A stretch of 64,000 nucleotides of DNA from Trileptium ribeirensis (taxonomy: Eukaryota > Nematoda > Enoplea > Enoplida > Thoracostomopsidae). The stretch is taken from assembly GCA_030248225.1 (NCBI GenBank), contig JASANE010005097.1:28073-92072 (forward strand), read 5' to 3'. Positions 48,732 through 60,799 of the stretch are shown piece after piece. The notes beneath the pieces were generated by a model. The model searched no databases and was not told the origin of the DNA. It saw only the letters and a program-made list of their open reading frames with translations. The translations under genes and the position numbers were made by a program. Each line of letters starts with the position of its first letter. The first letter of the stretch is position 1.

Positions 48732-50362
48732 TGTAACAGATCCTTGCTGGATCGTTACGAGATAGGTTAATCCTGGCCACATACTAATGGCCAATATTTA
48801 TGCATTCGGCCACGGATCTCTCCCAAAATTGGAACCCCAACAACAATGGCTGCACGAAAGCGAAGCCTTTTACCCGCCCGCGTATGTATATGTAATTGGA
48901 ACAGATTTGATAATCATTATATACAGAGCAAATCAGGAATCACTAGGCCCGCTATTTAACTATATGCATTTTCAGCACTTCGGTTTGCACCACCAATATT
49001 TTCATGATCAGAACGTGTATAATTACTATTTCTGGAATGGAAAATTGATGTACATTTATGGTTGTATCTGTCGTATTATGTACCGTTTGAATTGCTATAA
49101 AGGCACCCATTGATGTACTTGATTTTGTATATTATTACCATTGCTGTCTTGTAATATCATACCATTTCTGTTTGCAATAAAGGCACCCATTTACGTATTT
49201 AACTCGTCTCTATAACCATGATCGTATCCATTGTTGTGCATCTTTATATCGTTGTGCCAGCACATACCTATTTGAATTGATAAACTGATTATATTGATTA
49301 CGTGTACCCGATTTGTACCCTGAATTGTACGTGAATTGTTATAACCGTATATATATTGTTATTTGAGTACCATTTATATTCGTTTTGTTGATTATGGCCA
49401 TAAAAGCGCCTATCCGTATGTAATTTCGTTGCCATTTTTATGATTATCGTCATACTTTGTTGTACCCTTGGTATTTGTAATTGTTGAAATGTATAAGTTC
49501 ATAAGTAACTCATTCTAGATTAGGTCGAATTTTTAGAGGAAAGTTAGCGATTTTAAGCATAAAAAATTGGTATTTTATATTTTAGGAACGTTAGGGTTTG
49601 GCGAGCTCTTGCTATACCCGCCCCGCGAATAAGTAGGACGGTACGACTCCTTTAACGCCCCGATATATATAGGAAAAGCCCTACCCCGCGTGGTAGGACC
49701 GTGAAGTTCCCCTGATTTTGGTAGAAAAATTGGCAGCGACAGACAGCTGTCACTACAGTCCTCACAAGTGAGGACCACAAAAAGGATTGGCTGTTCGCCC
49801 TATAGCTAACATTAGCTGATAAAACTAAAAGAAAGTGACAATTCCGAAAAACTCGGAATAAAGGGTTGCGGCTCCGGCGGATAACTCCGGAACCGTCAGG
49901 AAATCGCAAATTAAGTACTCAACCTTTCAAGTAGAGAATTTTACGATCTTTAAAATGAGACCGGTCCCGTGCATCCAATCTGGATCCGCGGACTTATAAG
50001 GAAATAACCATGTACGTATAGCGGATAAATCATATTTAATTACGATAAATCACATTTAGTTAAATAACTTTATATAACACAACTATATATATCCGAGGCT
50101 TTCATTTGAGCCCAGAACAGACCCGCTGTGCTCACGATTGGGTACCCTTCCCCATGAAAAACCTAGGAATTATGCCCCGATAGGCGTGTAACCCATCACT
50201 GAATTCCCGCCGTTGAATCCGGCACAAATATATACCCCTCACCCCACAAACAGGCAACCCGAACCCGCGGGAGCCGCGTAAAGCACTTTATTTATAAAAT
50301 TATCGACGGGCTCGCCCGAGTGCCCACCTTCCTTTTAGTCGTCCAAAAATGGGCCTGTTACA
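48732..50362 (+). mobile_element. Family D copy 2, LTR-like (about 1.63 kb)
   Basis: Same ends (TGTAACAG...CTGTTACA) and same internal order as copy 1: 'TTAATCCTGGCCA', 'ACAATGGCTGCA', repeated 'ATAAAGGCACCCATT', 'CCCTACCCCGCGTGGTAGGACCG', 'GAGACCGGTCCCGTG', 'ATATACCCCTCACCCCACAAA'. It ends 88 bases left of host exon 50450-50924. Confidence 0.6.
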
Positions 50363-50449
50363 TATCAAATTGATCGGACGACAATTACTAACAAACTTCA
50401 TAATAGATAAGAGAGAATGGTTTTCCAAATAAGGTTACGCTGAACTCAC

Positions 50450-50924
50450 CGCTACCATTTTCTTCATAACGAAACGTTTCCAGCAAATTTGCAGCCGTGT
50501 GCGGAGATGCGCTGGCTAAATCCAGACACATCTCCGGTGAAAATGTTGTATCGACAACGTTAAACAAACGCGACGAAATATGTTGTGCCGAACCGGCTAC
50601 TGCCGAAGGCGGTGTCATCTCTCTGATTCTTGTGGCAGTCGCATAATCTAGCTCACGCTCCCGTGCAACATGCAAATTCGGCTCCGACGCGTTATGCGAT
50701 CTATGAAACGACTGAGATGACGCGGATGCCGCGTCGACGCCAGACGAATGCGTTAGCGCAACTGCTGCTGTGAGCGAAGGTTGTAGCGGAGACGCTGCAC
50801 CACGCCGGGCACTCTCCAGCGGCGAACATCGTTTGAGCAGCAACGATACGAGAGCATCTTGCCATGACATACATTTTGCAATTTCGGCAGGCGCTTCGGG
50901 TCTTAGATAGAGCACGGTAAGTAC
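50450..50924 (-). CDS. Exon of BEACH-like gene with 'SWQDAL' motif and disordered linker
   Basis: An acceptor (TGTTTTAG) is followed by VLTVLYLRPEAPAEIAK and then CMSWQDALVSLLLKR. The Trp-Gln-(Asp/Glu) motif after a helix resembles the point in neurobeachin/LRBA/NBEAL proteins where the armadillo-type region ends. The remaining residues are rich in Ser, Ala, His and Arg and look disordered, with a possible helix around EMCLDLASASPHTAANLLE. The exon ends at a near-consensus GTGAGT donor. It starts in phase 0 and leaves phase 1, and the next island starts with exactly the two bases needed, giving a GSG-PIDF junction. GC content is visibly higher than in the flanking DNA. Confidence 0.78.
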
Positions 50925-52185
50925 CTAAAACACAAGAATAGTTGTATGAACCTGCAAAAGCATTTTTTACTGTTTTCAGCAGCGATTGCGATCCTGTTAC
51001 GAACTGAACAAAGTTTCGCCTTGCATGTCGTTGTTATTAAGATACTGAAGACGTGTACGAACTCAATCCTTTACTGTCTAAGCGATGGTGATCTACAGAA
51101 CATGCGTTGAACTACACGCTTTGCCTGAATCATGGATTTTCAATTGTTTTCAGGACCCAAGCGTTTTAACAAATCGCTTGCTGATACAATGAATGCAGCA
51201 AAATGTTTTCTTTAGACTATAATCACTGTTTTATACATAGTTATAATGAGAATTACGTGCACATAAACTCGAATGCAAACGAAATCGAACGATAATGCAA
51301 TCGATCGATGTTAATTTAAACTAAATTAGTTAAATTAAACGCAAACTAATAATCTTTATTAAATCTTATTTTTCATTTCAACGCAATCTAAACTCGTTAA
51401 ATTAATCGCAAACAATCGGTTTTAGTTTAATCGAAAACTGTCAAAATCGAACGGAACTTCGTCCGATTTTTGAGCACTTAATCTGATTGTAACTGCGCAC
51501 CAAACTAGTCGGTGCCTGCTGTGTGTCAGAAATTTCTCCACAACGACCTTCCTCGCTCTAAAAACTTTACTTTGCCGATTGCGACTAACTTTGGGTGCTG
51601 CATCATCGTCTACCGTTTCCTTGTTGGATTTTATTTCGCCTGTATTTATTGCAAGTCACGGTAGTATGTTTTCACTGTTTGGCTTAAGTGGTGGACATAT
51701 GTTGAAACGTTGAAATTGTTTTATGTTTAAGCCATTGTCGTTATAACCTTGAATAAAACTATAATTTTACTAAATACCGTCCAATATGGTTTATCATCCT
51801 TCGGTTAATTCAATATCGCATGTCTTCGGTCGTTTCAAAATTATTTATATGGTGTTTGTTATCAAAACCTTGATTTCAATAGAAAATATTAGAATGCACT
51901 ATTATTAACGCATTAAGCGATGCGTTACTACCATTTCCTGAACACATAAAAACCAGCCAACCGTTTATATTTCTCTGTATTTATAGGAGATGGACAGATT
52001 AAAAATTTATAAATCACAATTTTCAAGAAAAATTATTAGTCGAAGCGTCAACGAATGTAGCGAGCCCTTCGCGGATTAGATATATAATATTACGAAAGCA
52101 CAATAATTGCTTTTATCATATTCAGTACAATGGCATATATAAGGGCGTATTTTAGCACTTAACGTACAAATAAATTGAAAAAAAC
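50925..52185. other. Intron stretch without recognised features
   Basis: AT-rich. At 51240-51480 there is a dense mix of 'TTTAATT', 'AATCGAAC' and related short words on both strands, which may be an old element, but no clean inverted ends were found. Confidence 0.4.
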
Positions 52186-52189
52186 ATCA

Positions 52190-52900
52190 AAATTTGGAAG
52201 TTTTTGGTGCCGAACTTTAGTAATGAAGCACCCTGACCCCGTTCCGCAGGGTTAGTGAAGTACCAAATGTAGGTTTACACCAATAAAACAAGCGCGTTTA
52301 ATTGGTTAAATATCCGTATCAGCACACCAAGCTCCCTTGCAAGCAGGAAAACATTTTACTCGAAACTGATAATTTTACGTGTTCGGGTTATTTTTTAAAC
52401 TTCGGTTCATATTAACTCAAGAAAGGCTGCTCTCACACAAAAATACATACACACAGTTATAGATCTCGATTAAAAGTTATGGTTTTAATTTTTTGATTCG
52501 ACGCCTGCAGAAGTTATAAGCTAATATGTTGTGGGACACCATGTCCCCTAAAAAGTTTCTAATTTATAGCAGTTTTGTAAGAACATAGTCTGTACATCAT
52601 TTAAATAGCCTGAACAAAAGAGAGCTACGTGCACAATCGTGGAATAAAATATAACTGTGACAAACCCTTAATCCAGTGATGATTGAGGCGTGATACAAAC
52701 AGACAAAAATATTTTGAAATAATTATTAACCACTATTTGAGAATACTCTCTAGTTAGGTGCAATCAGAACAATGGTTTCAAAACTATCGCATAAATGTCT
52801 CAAATTACAACCAAAATAACACCGTTTGCTTTGGTTTTTCGTTCTTCCAACAGGGTAGCTTTGTATAGCCGTGATACATTAAAATAAAGCAAAGTACTTC
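52190..52900 (+). repeat. Family L copy 2
   Basis: 'AACTCAAGAAAGGCTGCTCTCAC', 'AAAATACATACACACAG', 'TTTTTTGATTCGACGCCTGCAGAAGTTATA' and 'ATGTTGTGGGACACC' mirror copy 1 in the same orientation. Confidence 0.5.
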
Positions 52901-53753
52901 CTAACAATACACTTCCTAACCTTGCGGCAGACTTCTACCCTGATGTCGATATCTGCGTTTTTGAGCAAGTAAAATAAACCAATCAGATCCACAAACGAGA
53001 TTGCGCTGACTGAAAACAAATAATATATATTCGGATTTGGACTGGATAAAACTTAAGAAAGTTCATTTCAGTGCTACAAAGGTTGTTGAGACAATACTTT
53101 TAAAGCAGTTTTGACACTCCACGTTTAAAGCAGTTTTGACACTAATTTTATTTCTCTTGGTGAGTTATGAGACAATTATTATTTACGTGGGAATGATACC
53201 ATGCATAATATTATGGCATATCTTATTCTCTCGAAAATACAGAGAATAGACCTTAATCTACTGATACACATGTGTGATGTTCTACTACAGGTTACAGTAA
53301 CAGGTGTGTTATCGAAATTTACGATCTGGTTAATAAACACACGGTCCAGTATAGTACACACCTTTTGACAATCAGCAATGGGGAAACGCATCAGTGCGAG
53401 TGAACGCTGGATAACGCGATGAGAGCCATCATCAAACAGAGTTATTACGTACTTATAATGCACCCAAAACCGCCATAAACATGACGACAACTACAATGCC
53501 ATAACAAAAAAACTACGTAAATAAGTATTATATAACAAAACAGAATTGCAAACAGGTACAAAGTATAACAGTACATAACATAAATTACCGATATTAATAA
53601 AATTATTTCACCAATGACACATGATAGCGAACAAGAATGGACAGAAACCCGTGTCCCCAATTTGGTTACTGCCTCTCTTCTATGACAACATACACTTTAT
53701 TTTCACGTCATAAGACTTATCACTGAAAATCAGGGACCCAAAATTATATAAAA

Positions 53754-54665
53754 CTAGTAACTCTATGGCGTAGTGAAGAATAGGTACACCTACGCCTTTT
53801 GCGTGCACAGCCAATCAGCTCTCGATGGCATACGTCGATATGCTATATGTGGATACCAAACAATACCGCACATATTAGAAAAAACTAACACCGGCAATGA
53901 GTTTCCCATGATTTTCGAATTTTGGGTCCACGAGGGTGCCATACCTCAAACCCCATAATTCCCAAACCAGAGCCTTAATCGAAAAACAAAAAATAGGCAT
54001 CAGGATTTATCATTTTACTATTAAACAAAACATACCGTAGAAAAAATTCAAAAGTTAAGACAAAAATAACCTTGATTCCTTAAAGGGTACTAAAATGGGT
54101 AAAAACCCTCATTTTGACATCTGACCCCGAACCAAGGGACACCATATCCCAGTACCCATGAAACAATGGGTCACAGAGCAAACCCAACACCGGCAATGAG
54201 TTTCCCATGCCCGAAAACCCCCAAGTTAAACTTTTCAGCCGCCCAGGACGTCAGAACAAATCTTTGAATTTTGGATAGGGGAACCATTGGGGCACCATAC
54301 CCCCGTACCTCAAACCCTATATATAACTCTAGAACCGAAGCCTTAATCGAAAAAACAAAAAACAGGCATCGGCATTTATCATTTTGCTATGAAATATAAC
54401 CAACCGGAGAAAAAATTCGAAAGTTAAGATAAAAATAACCTTGCTTCCGCGAAGGGTACTAAAAGTGGGTAAAAACTCTCGTTTTGATCTCTCACCCCGG
54501 AACTAGACCTCAAACCAAAAAACGCTTGCAGATTTACACAGTAATCGATTATGACCGTTCGAATGAGCCCATGATCATAATAATCGGTTTAGTCGTTCCC
54601 TAGTTATGGCTGACCGCACACACACACGGAATTTAAAAACTTTCACCTATGCAACAGACAACATC
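53754..54665 (+). repeat. Family B copy 3
   Basis: It begins CTAGTAACTCTAT like copy 1, carries the 'TTTTGCGTGCACAGCCAATC' leader and two units, and ends with the same tail as copy 2 (about 54490-54665), including a CACACACACAC run. With copy 2 it fixes both ends of the family. Confidence 0.75.
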
Positions 54666-56099
54666 CACTACGTTACACTACGCTCTGATAACTACATCTT
54701 CGATTTTGAGAAAATTGGTAACCCAGTGCAATTTTAACGATGCTTCTGAACCTTCAATCTGTTTTAGCCAACTACACAGTTTTTAATGCTACACGCACTC
54801 AGAGGTTGTTAACACAGCATTAGTATTCTTGACAACGTAAACTTGATATTTATACCATATTAAGTGAAACACACTGACATAATATTGTGGCTTCTCAAAA
54901 TAGGAGGGAGAATCAGGGCCCCACAGGCAGTTCGACCTCCCCCAGGTTCCCCCAGTTCATACGGTCAGACAAATTTTGGCATCCCCAGTTCATGGCCCGC
55001 GGGGCTCACAAGTACATTCTTGCTCCACTAAAAATTACCAATTGTTTGTCTGATGTCCTAAAAATGTGCAAATTTTCCCAACTTTGCCTAAATTCCCTCT
55101 GCGGCGCTGAAATTCACTAAATTTTTCCCTTTTTAGTAAGTAAAATTGCATGCAATTAATTTCTAAATAAGACATTTTTGACGTTTTCTGACGGTAGCAG
55201 TACCTAATATTCCCCCAGATGAACTGGGGGAATCGCCCCGGGTATTTTCGCCTCCAACAGTTCCAAACTGGAAAGATCCCAGCTCATGCCGCCAGGTATA
55301 AATTTGGTAGTTTGCAGAAGCCAAGTATTATTATAATGCATTATTACATTATTATTAAATAATAAAATTTAAAAAATTTGGTGTGGTTTAATGATAACTG
55401 AAGTTAATTTGCATATTAGCTTCAATATGTTAAACTGAAGTTTTCTTTTCTAGAATATGCGGCAGCCGAGTTCTGTCACTGAACAATTCGGTCGTTATGA
55501 CAATTGAAACTAGTTTGCATATTAACTTCAATTTTCATATTGAAATTTTCAATTATTGAATATGTGTCAGTGGAGCTCTGTTACTGAACAATCCGGCTGT
55601 TCTTGTTTCTTCTAATTGTAGCACGAATTCCATAATATATTTCATCCGAACGCAGGACCGGTTGATGCAAGGATTCTTGTTTGATGCGTGATCTCACAAA
55701 ATCGTTTCATTACCTTTAATAGGGATTCAAATTGGAGTCTTGTTGTGAGGAATTTTTATGTATGGGCGGACCTACAATTGTTTATGCTAGATAGCGCGTG
55801 CATTATATAAAGGCCGCCAACTTAACTACAGAGTTGCCAGCGAACATTTTTTGTTATCTAGGAGGCGTACTACTTGATTGAGAATATTGAATTATATTGC
55901 CGAAACTCGGCCGACTAGCTATAAATTTTCTGAAGCCACAGTTATAACAATTTTCGTAATAAACCATTTAATTATGCTTGCTTTGCGAATGGGAACAAGG
56001 GCGTATAGACGGTACCACCTGTGCAATAAAATACGATATATCGATACAAGCACGTTGAGCTTTGCTTCTCGGAAACTAGCCCGCATCTTCGGCGACTAA

Positions 56100-56440
56100 C
56101 TAGTGATCCGATAGATAAATGTATTCGCTGGACAAAGGGTTAGCGCGTAGCATAACTCCCCCAAACAGGGCGAGAATACAAATGTTTGAGCAGACATAAC
56201 ATGAAACGGCAGGAGATAGGTTAAGCGGTAAAATAGCAGCTTCGCAATCCACACCAAAAATTACATCCGGAGACCGAGTTTCGTCAAATTGCAAGATAAA
56301 AACTTTTATATCCTTTTGGTTCCCGGATATATAACTTAAGCCAAAATTCAGTGCTGTTTCATCTACAGATAAAGTATCATGCTGTGTTGATGTAGCGTTT
56401 TCATGTATACAACAGACAGCAGTGCATCTGGGTTTGTAGC
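56100..56440 (-). other. Unassigned minus-strand open frame of about 110 codons
   Basis: A frame without stops runs from about 56440 to 56100. It contains KPRCTAVCCIHE, then DTLSVDETALNFGLSYISG, then VFILQFDETRSPDVIFGVD followed by CEAAILPLNLS. The stretch around IFGVDCEAAILP is weakly like a broken retropepsin site (hydrophobic-D-T/S-G-A...LP), but the key Thr/Ser-Gly is absent. It lies in the intron between the 57706-57864 and 50450-50924 exons. It could be a skipped host exon, a decayed retroelement piece or chance. Confidence 0.2.
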
Positions 56441-57705
56441 TCGATCACGATAACAATATTTTAAGCAAAGTAAAGGTATTTCATTCTTATATAAGTATTT
56501 TTAAAACATGTTGCATGTAGACTATTAATGCTGCATAATAAAACTTTTCAACATTTTCATAGGTTCCAAAGGAACTTATTTGATCCGAAAATTTATAAGA
56601 AAGCTAAAATATAAATGCTGTAATTTATACCTGGCGCTAAAATCAGATCACATAGCCCTAACGCCACATCGAGCGAAATATTGTCTTGTTGCGCTAGTGT
56701 GTGAAATACACCGGAAAAACCAATCCCAACAAGCCGTAGGTGACACTTTCCTTTTTCGTTGGCTTTATCAGTCTTCAGCGTATTTGATATTATCTATAAT
56801 AAATTACTAGAGTATTTATCCACCATATATCATTAAATATAGCGTACAGCTACTTGTCAAGTCAAATTACAAAAGACTGTCATGACGAAGAACAAATAAT
56901 ATTTTCAAGTCAATCAATCTACATGATTTCCCCAAATTTAGGAGTCCGACTCCTGGAATTAGGCTCTACCCAGTTTTGACTGGAGTGTCCTTTTTTCTTC
57001 CCACCTGGCAAAATTTTAGTATCCCCTGGTCAATATCCCTTAGCACTTTTTATTCCCCTTCGTTTTTATTATCATTTTTAAGTTACACAAAAAATTTGCG
57101 AAAATTTTTACCAAAACTTTATAGATTATGCAAAAAATAAAAAAAACTGCTTTTCAGCTCAATGAAAGACGCTCTGGTAGTGTTTCTAAAGAGATTTATT
57201 TGCATTGGCAAACACTGCGTTTTGATAATTGCTCGTGCACACGACAAATTTGCAGAGGGCAGAGAACTAAGTCCAAAAAATATTCCATATGCTTACATGT
57301 AGTCCTGTTGCATCAGCGATTAATGGGTGCAAGCATGGTTTTAATCTAAATATTTTAGGTTCGATGGTCAATCGGGTGCGGCCTACCAAACCAATAACTC
57401 TAACCTTTAATCGTTTCGGAACGTTTATATTGCGGTTTGTGTGTGTACAAAGCCACAATATAGATAATGGAACAAATTGTATGAGGCATACCTGTCATCT
57501 CCGAACGGAAATAGTAATACTAAGATCCTGTTATTTTTTTTATTTTAAATAGTAAAGTTCGATAACAAAAGCTATACATTTTATTCTAAATTTTACCACT
57601 ATCTCCGCATAGCATGATTAGCATACACACACGGACAGTGTAAAAATCGCTATCTGCAAAGTCCGGCATATCTTCGATATTAAATAACATGGAAGCAGTA
57701 ACCAC

Positions 57706-57864
57706 CTGAAAAAGGATTGTCACCGCTTCTTTGGAGAGTCGCTGTGATACCAAAAAAGCGTAAAACAGCTGACCAGTGCCTTGTTCCAGCAGCAGTAAGC
57801 TTAACGGATGACGACTGCTTGGTGTTTCTAATAATTCGAGAATCAACTTCAGGCCACCTTCAAT
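57706..57864 (-). CDS. Exon of BEACH-like gene, leucine-rich helical repeat
   Basis: An acceptor reading CTTTTCAG precedes the in-frame start IEGGLKLILELLE. The exon is 159 bases, 53 codons, phase 0 at both ends if it stops at CAG|GTGGTT. The translation holds LSLLLLEQGTGQLFYAFLVS and QRLSKEAVTILFQ, typical of armadillo/HEAT helices. The frame stays open for about 36 more codons to 57597, where another possible donor (GTAAAA) lies. That longer end would leave phase 1, which does not fit the next island, so the shorter end is preferred. The preceding island ends in phase 0 and matches. Product assignment rests on the neighbouring islands. Confidence 0.7.
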
Positions 57865-58785
57865 CTGAAAAGTATATTCATTAAAGTAGACTAAGGCAAC
57901 ACAGTCAGACTGCTAAATCACGTCAAGAGCTTTCTTCAATATGCAGCACCACAATAAACATAATCACAAGATTTTTATTCTATTGTGGGGAGCTATCGCT
58001 TTATACACATGCCTTCACTAATATCTGTCGTTCGAATTATTTCACGACTGCTGAAGCACTGCAATTACACACTTGCAACGCAACACATTTCTGTATTTTT
58101 CAAAGACGTCCATTATAGATCGACGCGCAGTCATTTACGCACGTCCTCGTCAAAAAAATTATTTGAAGCATTTTTCCAGTTTGGTGATATAGGCTGACGT
58201 TTTAAGTGTCATAGCTTATATAAATTTCATCATTTCCGCAATAAAGTCAAGCATCTTATTCGACCTCGAGACTTGTAGTGACAATTGTCATTTAGACATA
58301 AAATAGCGTATTATTATCATGCGACGTCCAACCTTTGGCACTATGATCAATCGATATCTGCCTAATTTAAATTGGTGACACACAGAAGTCACTGTCTCAT
58401 TACAGGTGAAAAAGTAATCGGAATGGTGTTTACGCTGAAAAACCTAACCGTAAACAATATCCCGTTTATATAGTCTTCAGCACACGGGCAACAATATAAG
58501 TGTAGTCTTCAGTACTCGATGAACAAAGAAGTTGAGTTGAGTGAATAGAATGGACGATTGAATCGAACCTTTACGTCACAGGCTAACTACTGCAAACGCA
58601 ATGCATCGCATGGCTCTATGAAATACTTTATTACAGTTTATTATTAGAAAAAACTAAACGAATTTTAAAATTTAAATACAAAAATGCTTAAAAACTGCAT
58701 GGAGTTCTTAACTATTTTCAGTAAAATTAGTTTAAAAAATTTTACAATACTCCAAGGTTTTGTAATTACTATTGAAAAGGAGCGA

Positions 58786-59188
58786 GCGGAGTTTCCAATG
58801 AGTGCACAAGGGAAAGAAATCGCAAAAATTTCTTATTCTTGTCTGACGATATTACTCATAAAACTAAAATTCGGATGGACGGATATAGATGAATTTTTGT
58901 TCGATAGCGAAAGTGATAACGATGTACCCTTTAGCTGAACGCGAACTGCTGCGACCTATATTCTGGGTCAAAATGGCATAAAGCAGGCGGAATTTCCAAT
59001 GAGTGCGCAAGGGAAGGAAATTGCAAAAATTTCTTATTCTTGCTTAACCATATTAGGCATAAAACTATAATTCCAATGGAAGGATATCGATAAATATTTG
59101 TTGGATAGCGAAAGTGATATCGATGTACCCTTTAGCTGAACACGAACTGCTGCGACCTATCTTCTGGGTCAAAATGGCATAAAGCAGG
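58786..59188 (+). repeat. 201-bp tandem duplication in family H
   Basis: Two units of about 201 bases. 'TTTCCAATGAGTGC(A/G)CAAGGGAA(A/G)GAAAT' starts at about 58792 and 58993, and 'GATGTACCCTTTAGCTGAAC' ends each. The first keeps an open frame (58684-58938) ending WTDIDEFLFDSESDNDVPFS. The second has a stop in the same frame. The acidic DSESDND run is reminiscent of transposase N-termini, but no other motif supports that. Confidence 0.8.
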
Positions 59189-59500
59189 TTTTTAAGGGTT
59201 GTTTGCCACCTTTGGCCATGCGGGTACCAGTGTTTCGCAGCTCATATATCACAACACAACCTTCGGAAAAAAGGAGACCACTGTCCGGAATCAGCTTATC
59301 GAGATATACAAATTTGCTGAACAACACTTTTTCTGGGACCGCTCCCTCTCTGTGGGCCTGAATATGGATCGCCGACCCCTTGTCAGAAATAATGATTATT
59401 GAAAATTCGGCTGTTATTGCGTGTTTTTATCTTACAGCAAGTGTCTATTAGGTTAACAAGCACGCTGAATACGATGTTTTGTCATCTATAAAACGATTTA
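59189..59500 (+). repeat. Family H copy 2, right part
   Basis: 'GGAATCAGCTTATCGAGATATACAAATTTGCTGAACAACACTTTTT' matches 6035-6090, and 'AAGTGTCTATTAGGTTAACAAGCACGCTGAATACGATG' matches 6545-6580. It follows directly on the 201-bp duplication. Confidence 0.5.
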
Positions 59501-60296
59501 CTACATTATAATACTTTACGGTGTTTAAACAGTTTCACATGGACATCATTTGTGTGGTTATGTATTGCCTGAAAAGAATCAAGAATGGTTCATATAGTTC
59601 GTTTGCCGGTGCCCTGAATACGAGTTTGTTTATCTTGAACCCAGCACATATGTTTTATGCCTTTTCACTGGCGCACTGGCTTTCGGTAGGTTTAGGATCG
59701 ACGAACCCGATATAGAAAATAGATGTCTTCAGTTTTTTCGTTGTATTTGCTTTCAAGGCATTATACGGTATAAAGGTATAAATCAGTTTTTCGGTATGTT
59801 GAATAGAGCTTAGGGTAGGATGTGCATCAAACGCAAAGCCTGTTACAAGTGACTACACGTAGTTACGTAGCTCCGTTTTACCTTGGCTTTCGAGATACTA
59901 ATTATTTACTTCATCGGCATATAATTCCAAAAATTCGACGAAACTTTTAACTTCGGTAAATCTTAGCCATTGGTATAACAGTTAAGGTTAGTGCAGCGAA
60001 ATGCTGGATGTTGTTGGTGTTTTCTATTATTTCAAGCACTGTAGCGTTCAAATATAAAACAAGGCACTTTATTTAGGTAACTATAAGTAACACTACTGTT
60101 GATTTTTGTCTACCGACTGAATTTGTCTGCTGCTAAACTTCGGAAAATTCTTATAGTAATATATTTTGCCATCTTGGGTTATTGTATGGGCATTATGGAA
60201 GCAAATATTTTGCTTAATTAGCCACACATGTAAAAAATACAACACTTTTAGGAAGATAGTTGTTAAATACTTTGCAGTGCCCAGCTAACAACATAC

Positions 60297-60456
60297 CAGC
60301 TGATTATCCCTGACAGTAAATAGAAACTGTAGGATCGACAAGACCTCATTGTACGAAATACCACGAGAGCAAAGAAATTTAGTCAAGCTAAAAAGCGAAG
60401 CTTGAACCGTCTTCAAATCGGTTTCTGACAGCGAAGAACGATTATGTCGGTACGGA
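60297..60456 (-). CDS. Exon of BEACH-like gene, armadillo-type helices
   Basis: The upstream side is a strong acceptor (a pyrimidine run ending TTTTCAG) and the exon stops at a GTATGT donor. It begins with the last base of a codon and ends in phase 0, giving 53 complete codons. The translation contains SETDLKTVQASLFSL, then KFLCSRGISYNEVLSILQFL, then FTVRDNQL. The alternating hydrophobic pattern is that of paired helices. The start 'ETDLK' and the later 'LFTVRDNQL' resemble a neurobeachin segment of the form ETEL...L.TV.....L, recalled rather than aligned. It joins the next island in phase. The gene probably has further 5' exons to the right, but none could be supported between 60.5 and 64 kb. 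Confidence 0.75.
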
Positions 60457-60799
60457 CTGAAAAGAAACACTAATGTCACGGTAAAAATATGGCAAACAAT
60501 CAAATTTTTTGGCAAGTATTGTTGATAGCAATAAAAAAATTGGTAAACGAACAATTTCTTTGAGCAAACAGTGTGAAATTACTGCACAAGTACAAAACAT
60601 TCCGCGATTACTATGACATGAGATATTGTATCAATAATGTATATTTTCGATGTCTAGATTTTGAAATAAACACACTTCATTTCATAGAACGATAGACACA
60701 GATAACGTTATAGCGGCCACAAATTGGATGTGCGTAGGCGAGAATACACAGTCCCACACTAATTAAACGCTTAAGGTCGGATTGTTTCGCTGATTGTTT

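Larger units (their letters stand above)
1981..60456 (-). other. Span of a large split gene, BEACH-family (neurobeachin/LRBA/NBEAL-like) candidate
   Basis: This entry groups the minus-strand coding islands listed separately. They lie in one order on one strand, each is flanked by AG acceptor and GT donor signals, and most adjacent pairs are phase-compatible: 60297-60456 into 57706-57864 (phase 0), into 50450-50924 (0), into 39757-40227 (1); 34279-34398 into 27406-27617 (0), into 16989-17758 (2); 16773-16880 into 3514-3638 (0). Two joins do not fit as drawn: 39757-40227 (ends in phase 1) into 34279-34398 (starts in phase 0), and 16989-17758 (ends in phase 1) into 16773-16880 (phase 0 in the preferred frame). 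Each needs a missing exon or another donor. The N-terminal part is leucine-rich helical sequence like the armadillo-type region of neurobeachin relatives, which are large cytosolic scaffolds for vesicle traffic. The PH-BEACH and WD40 parts would lie beyond the left edge. The family call is from remembered resemblance, not a search. Confidence 0.5.

Noticed and set aside
18206..50362. Family D copies as the two LTRs of one 32-kb retroelement
   Set aside because: Host exons lie between them and no protease, polymerase or integrase frames fill the interval in that orientation.
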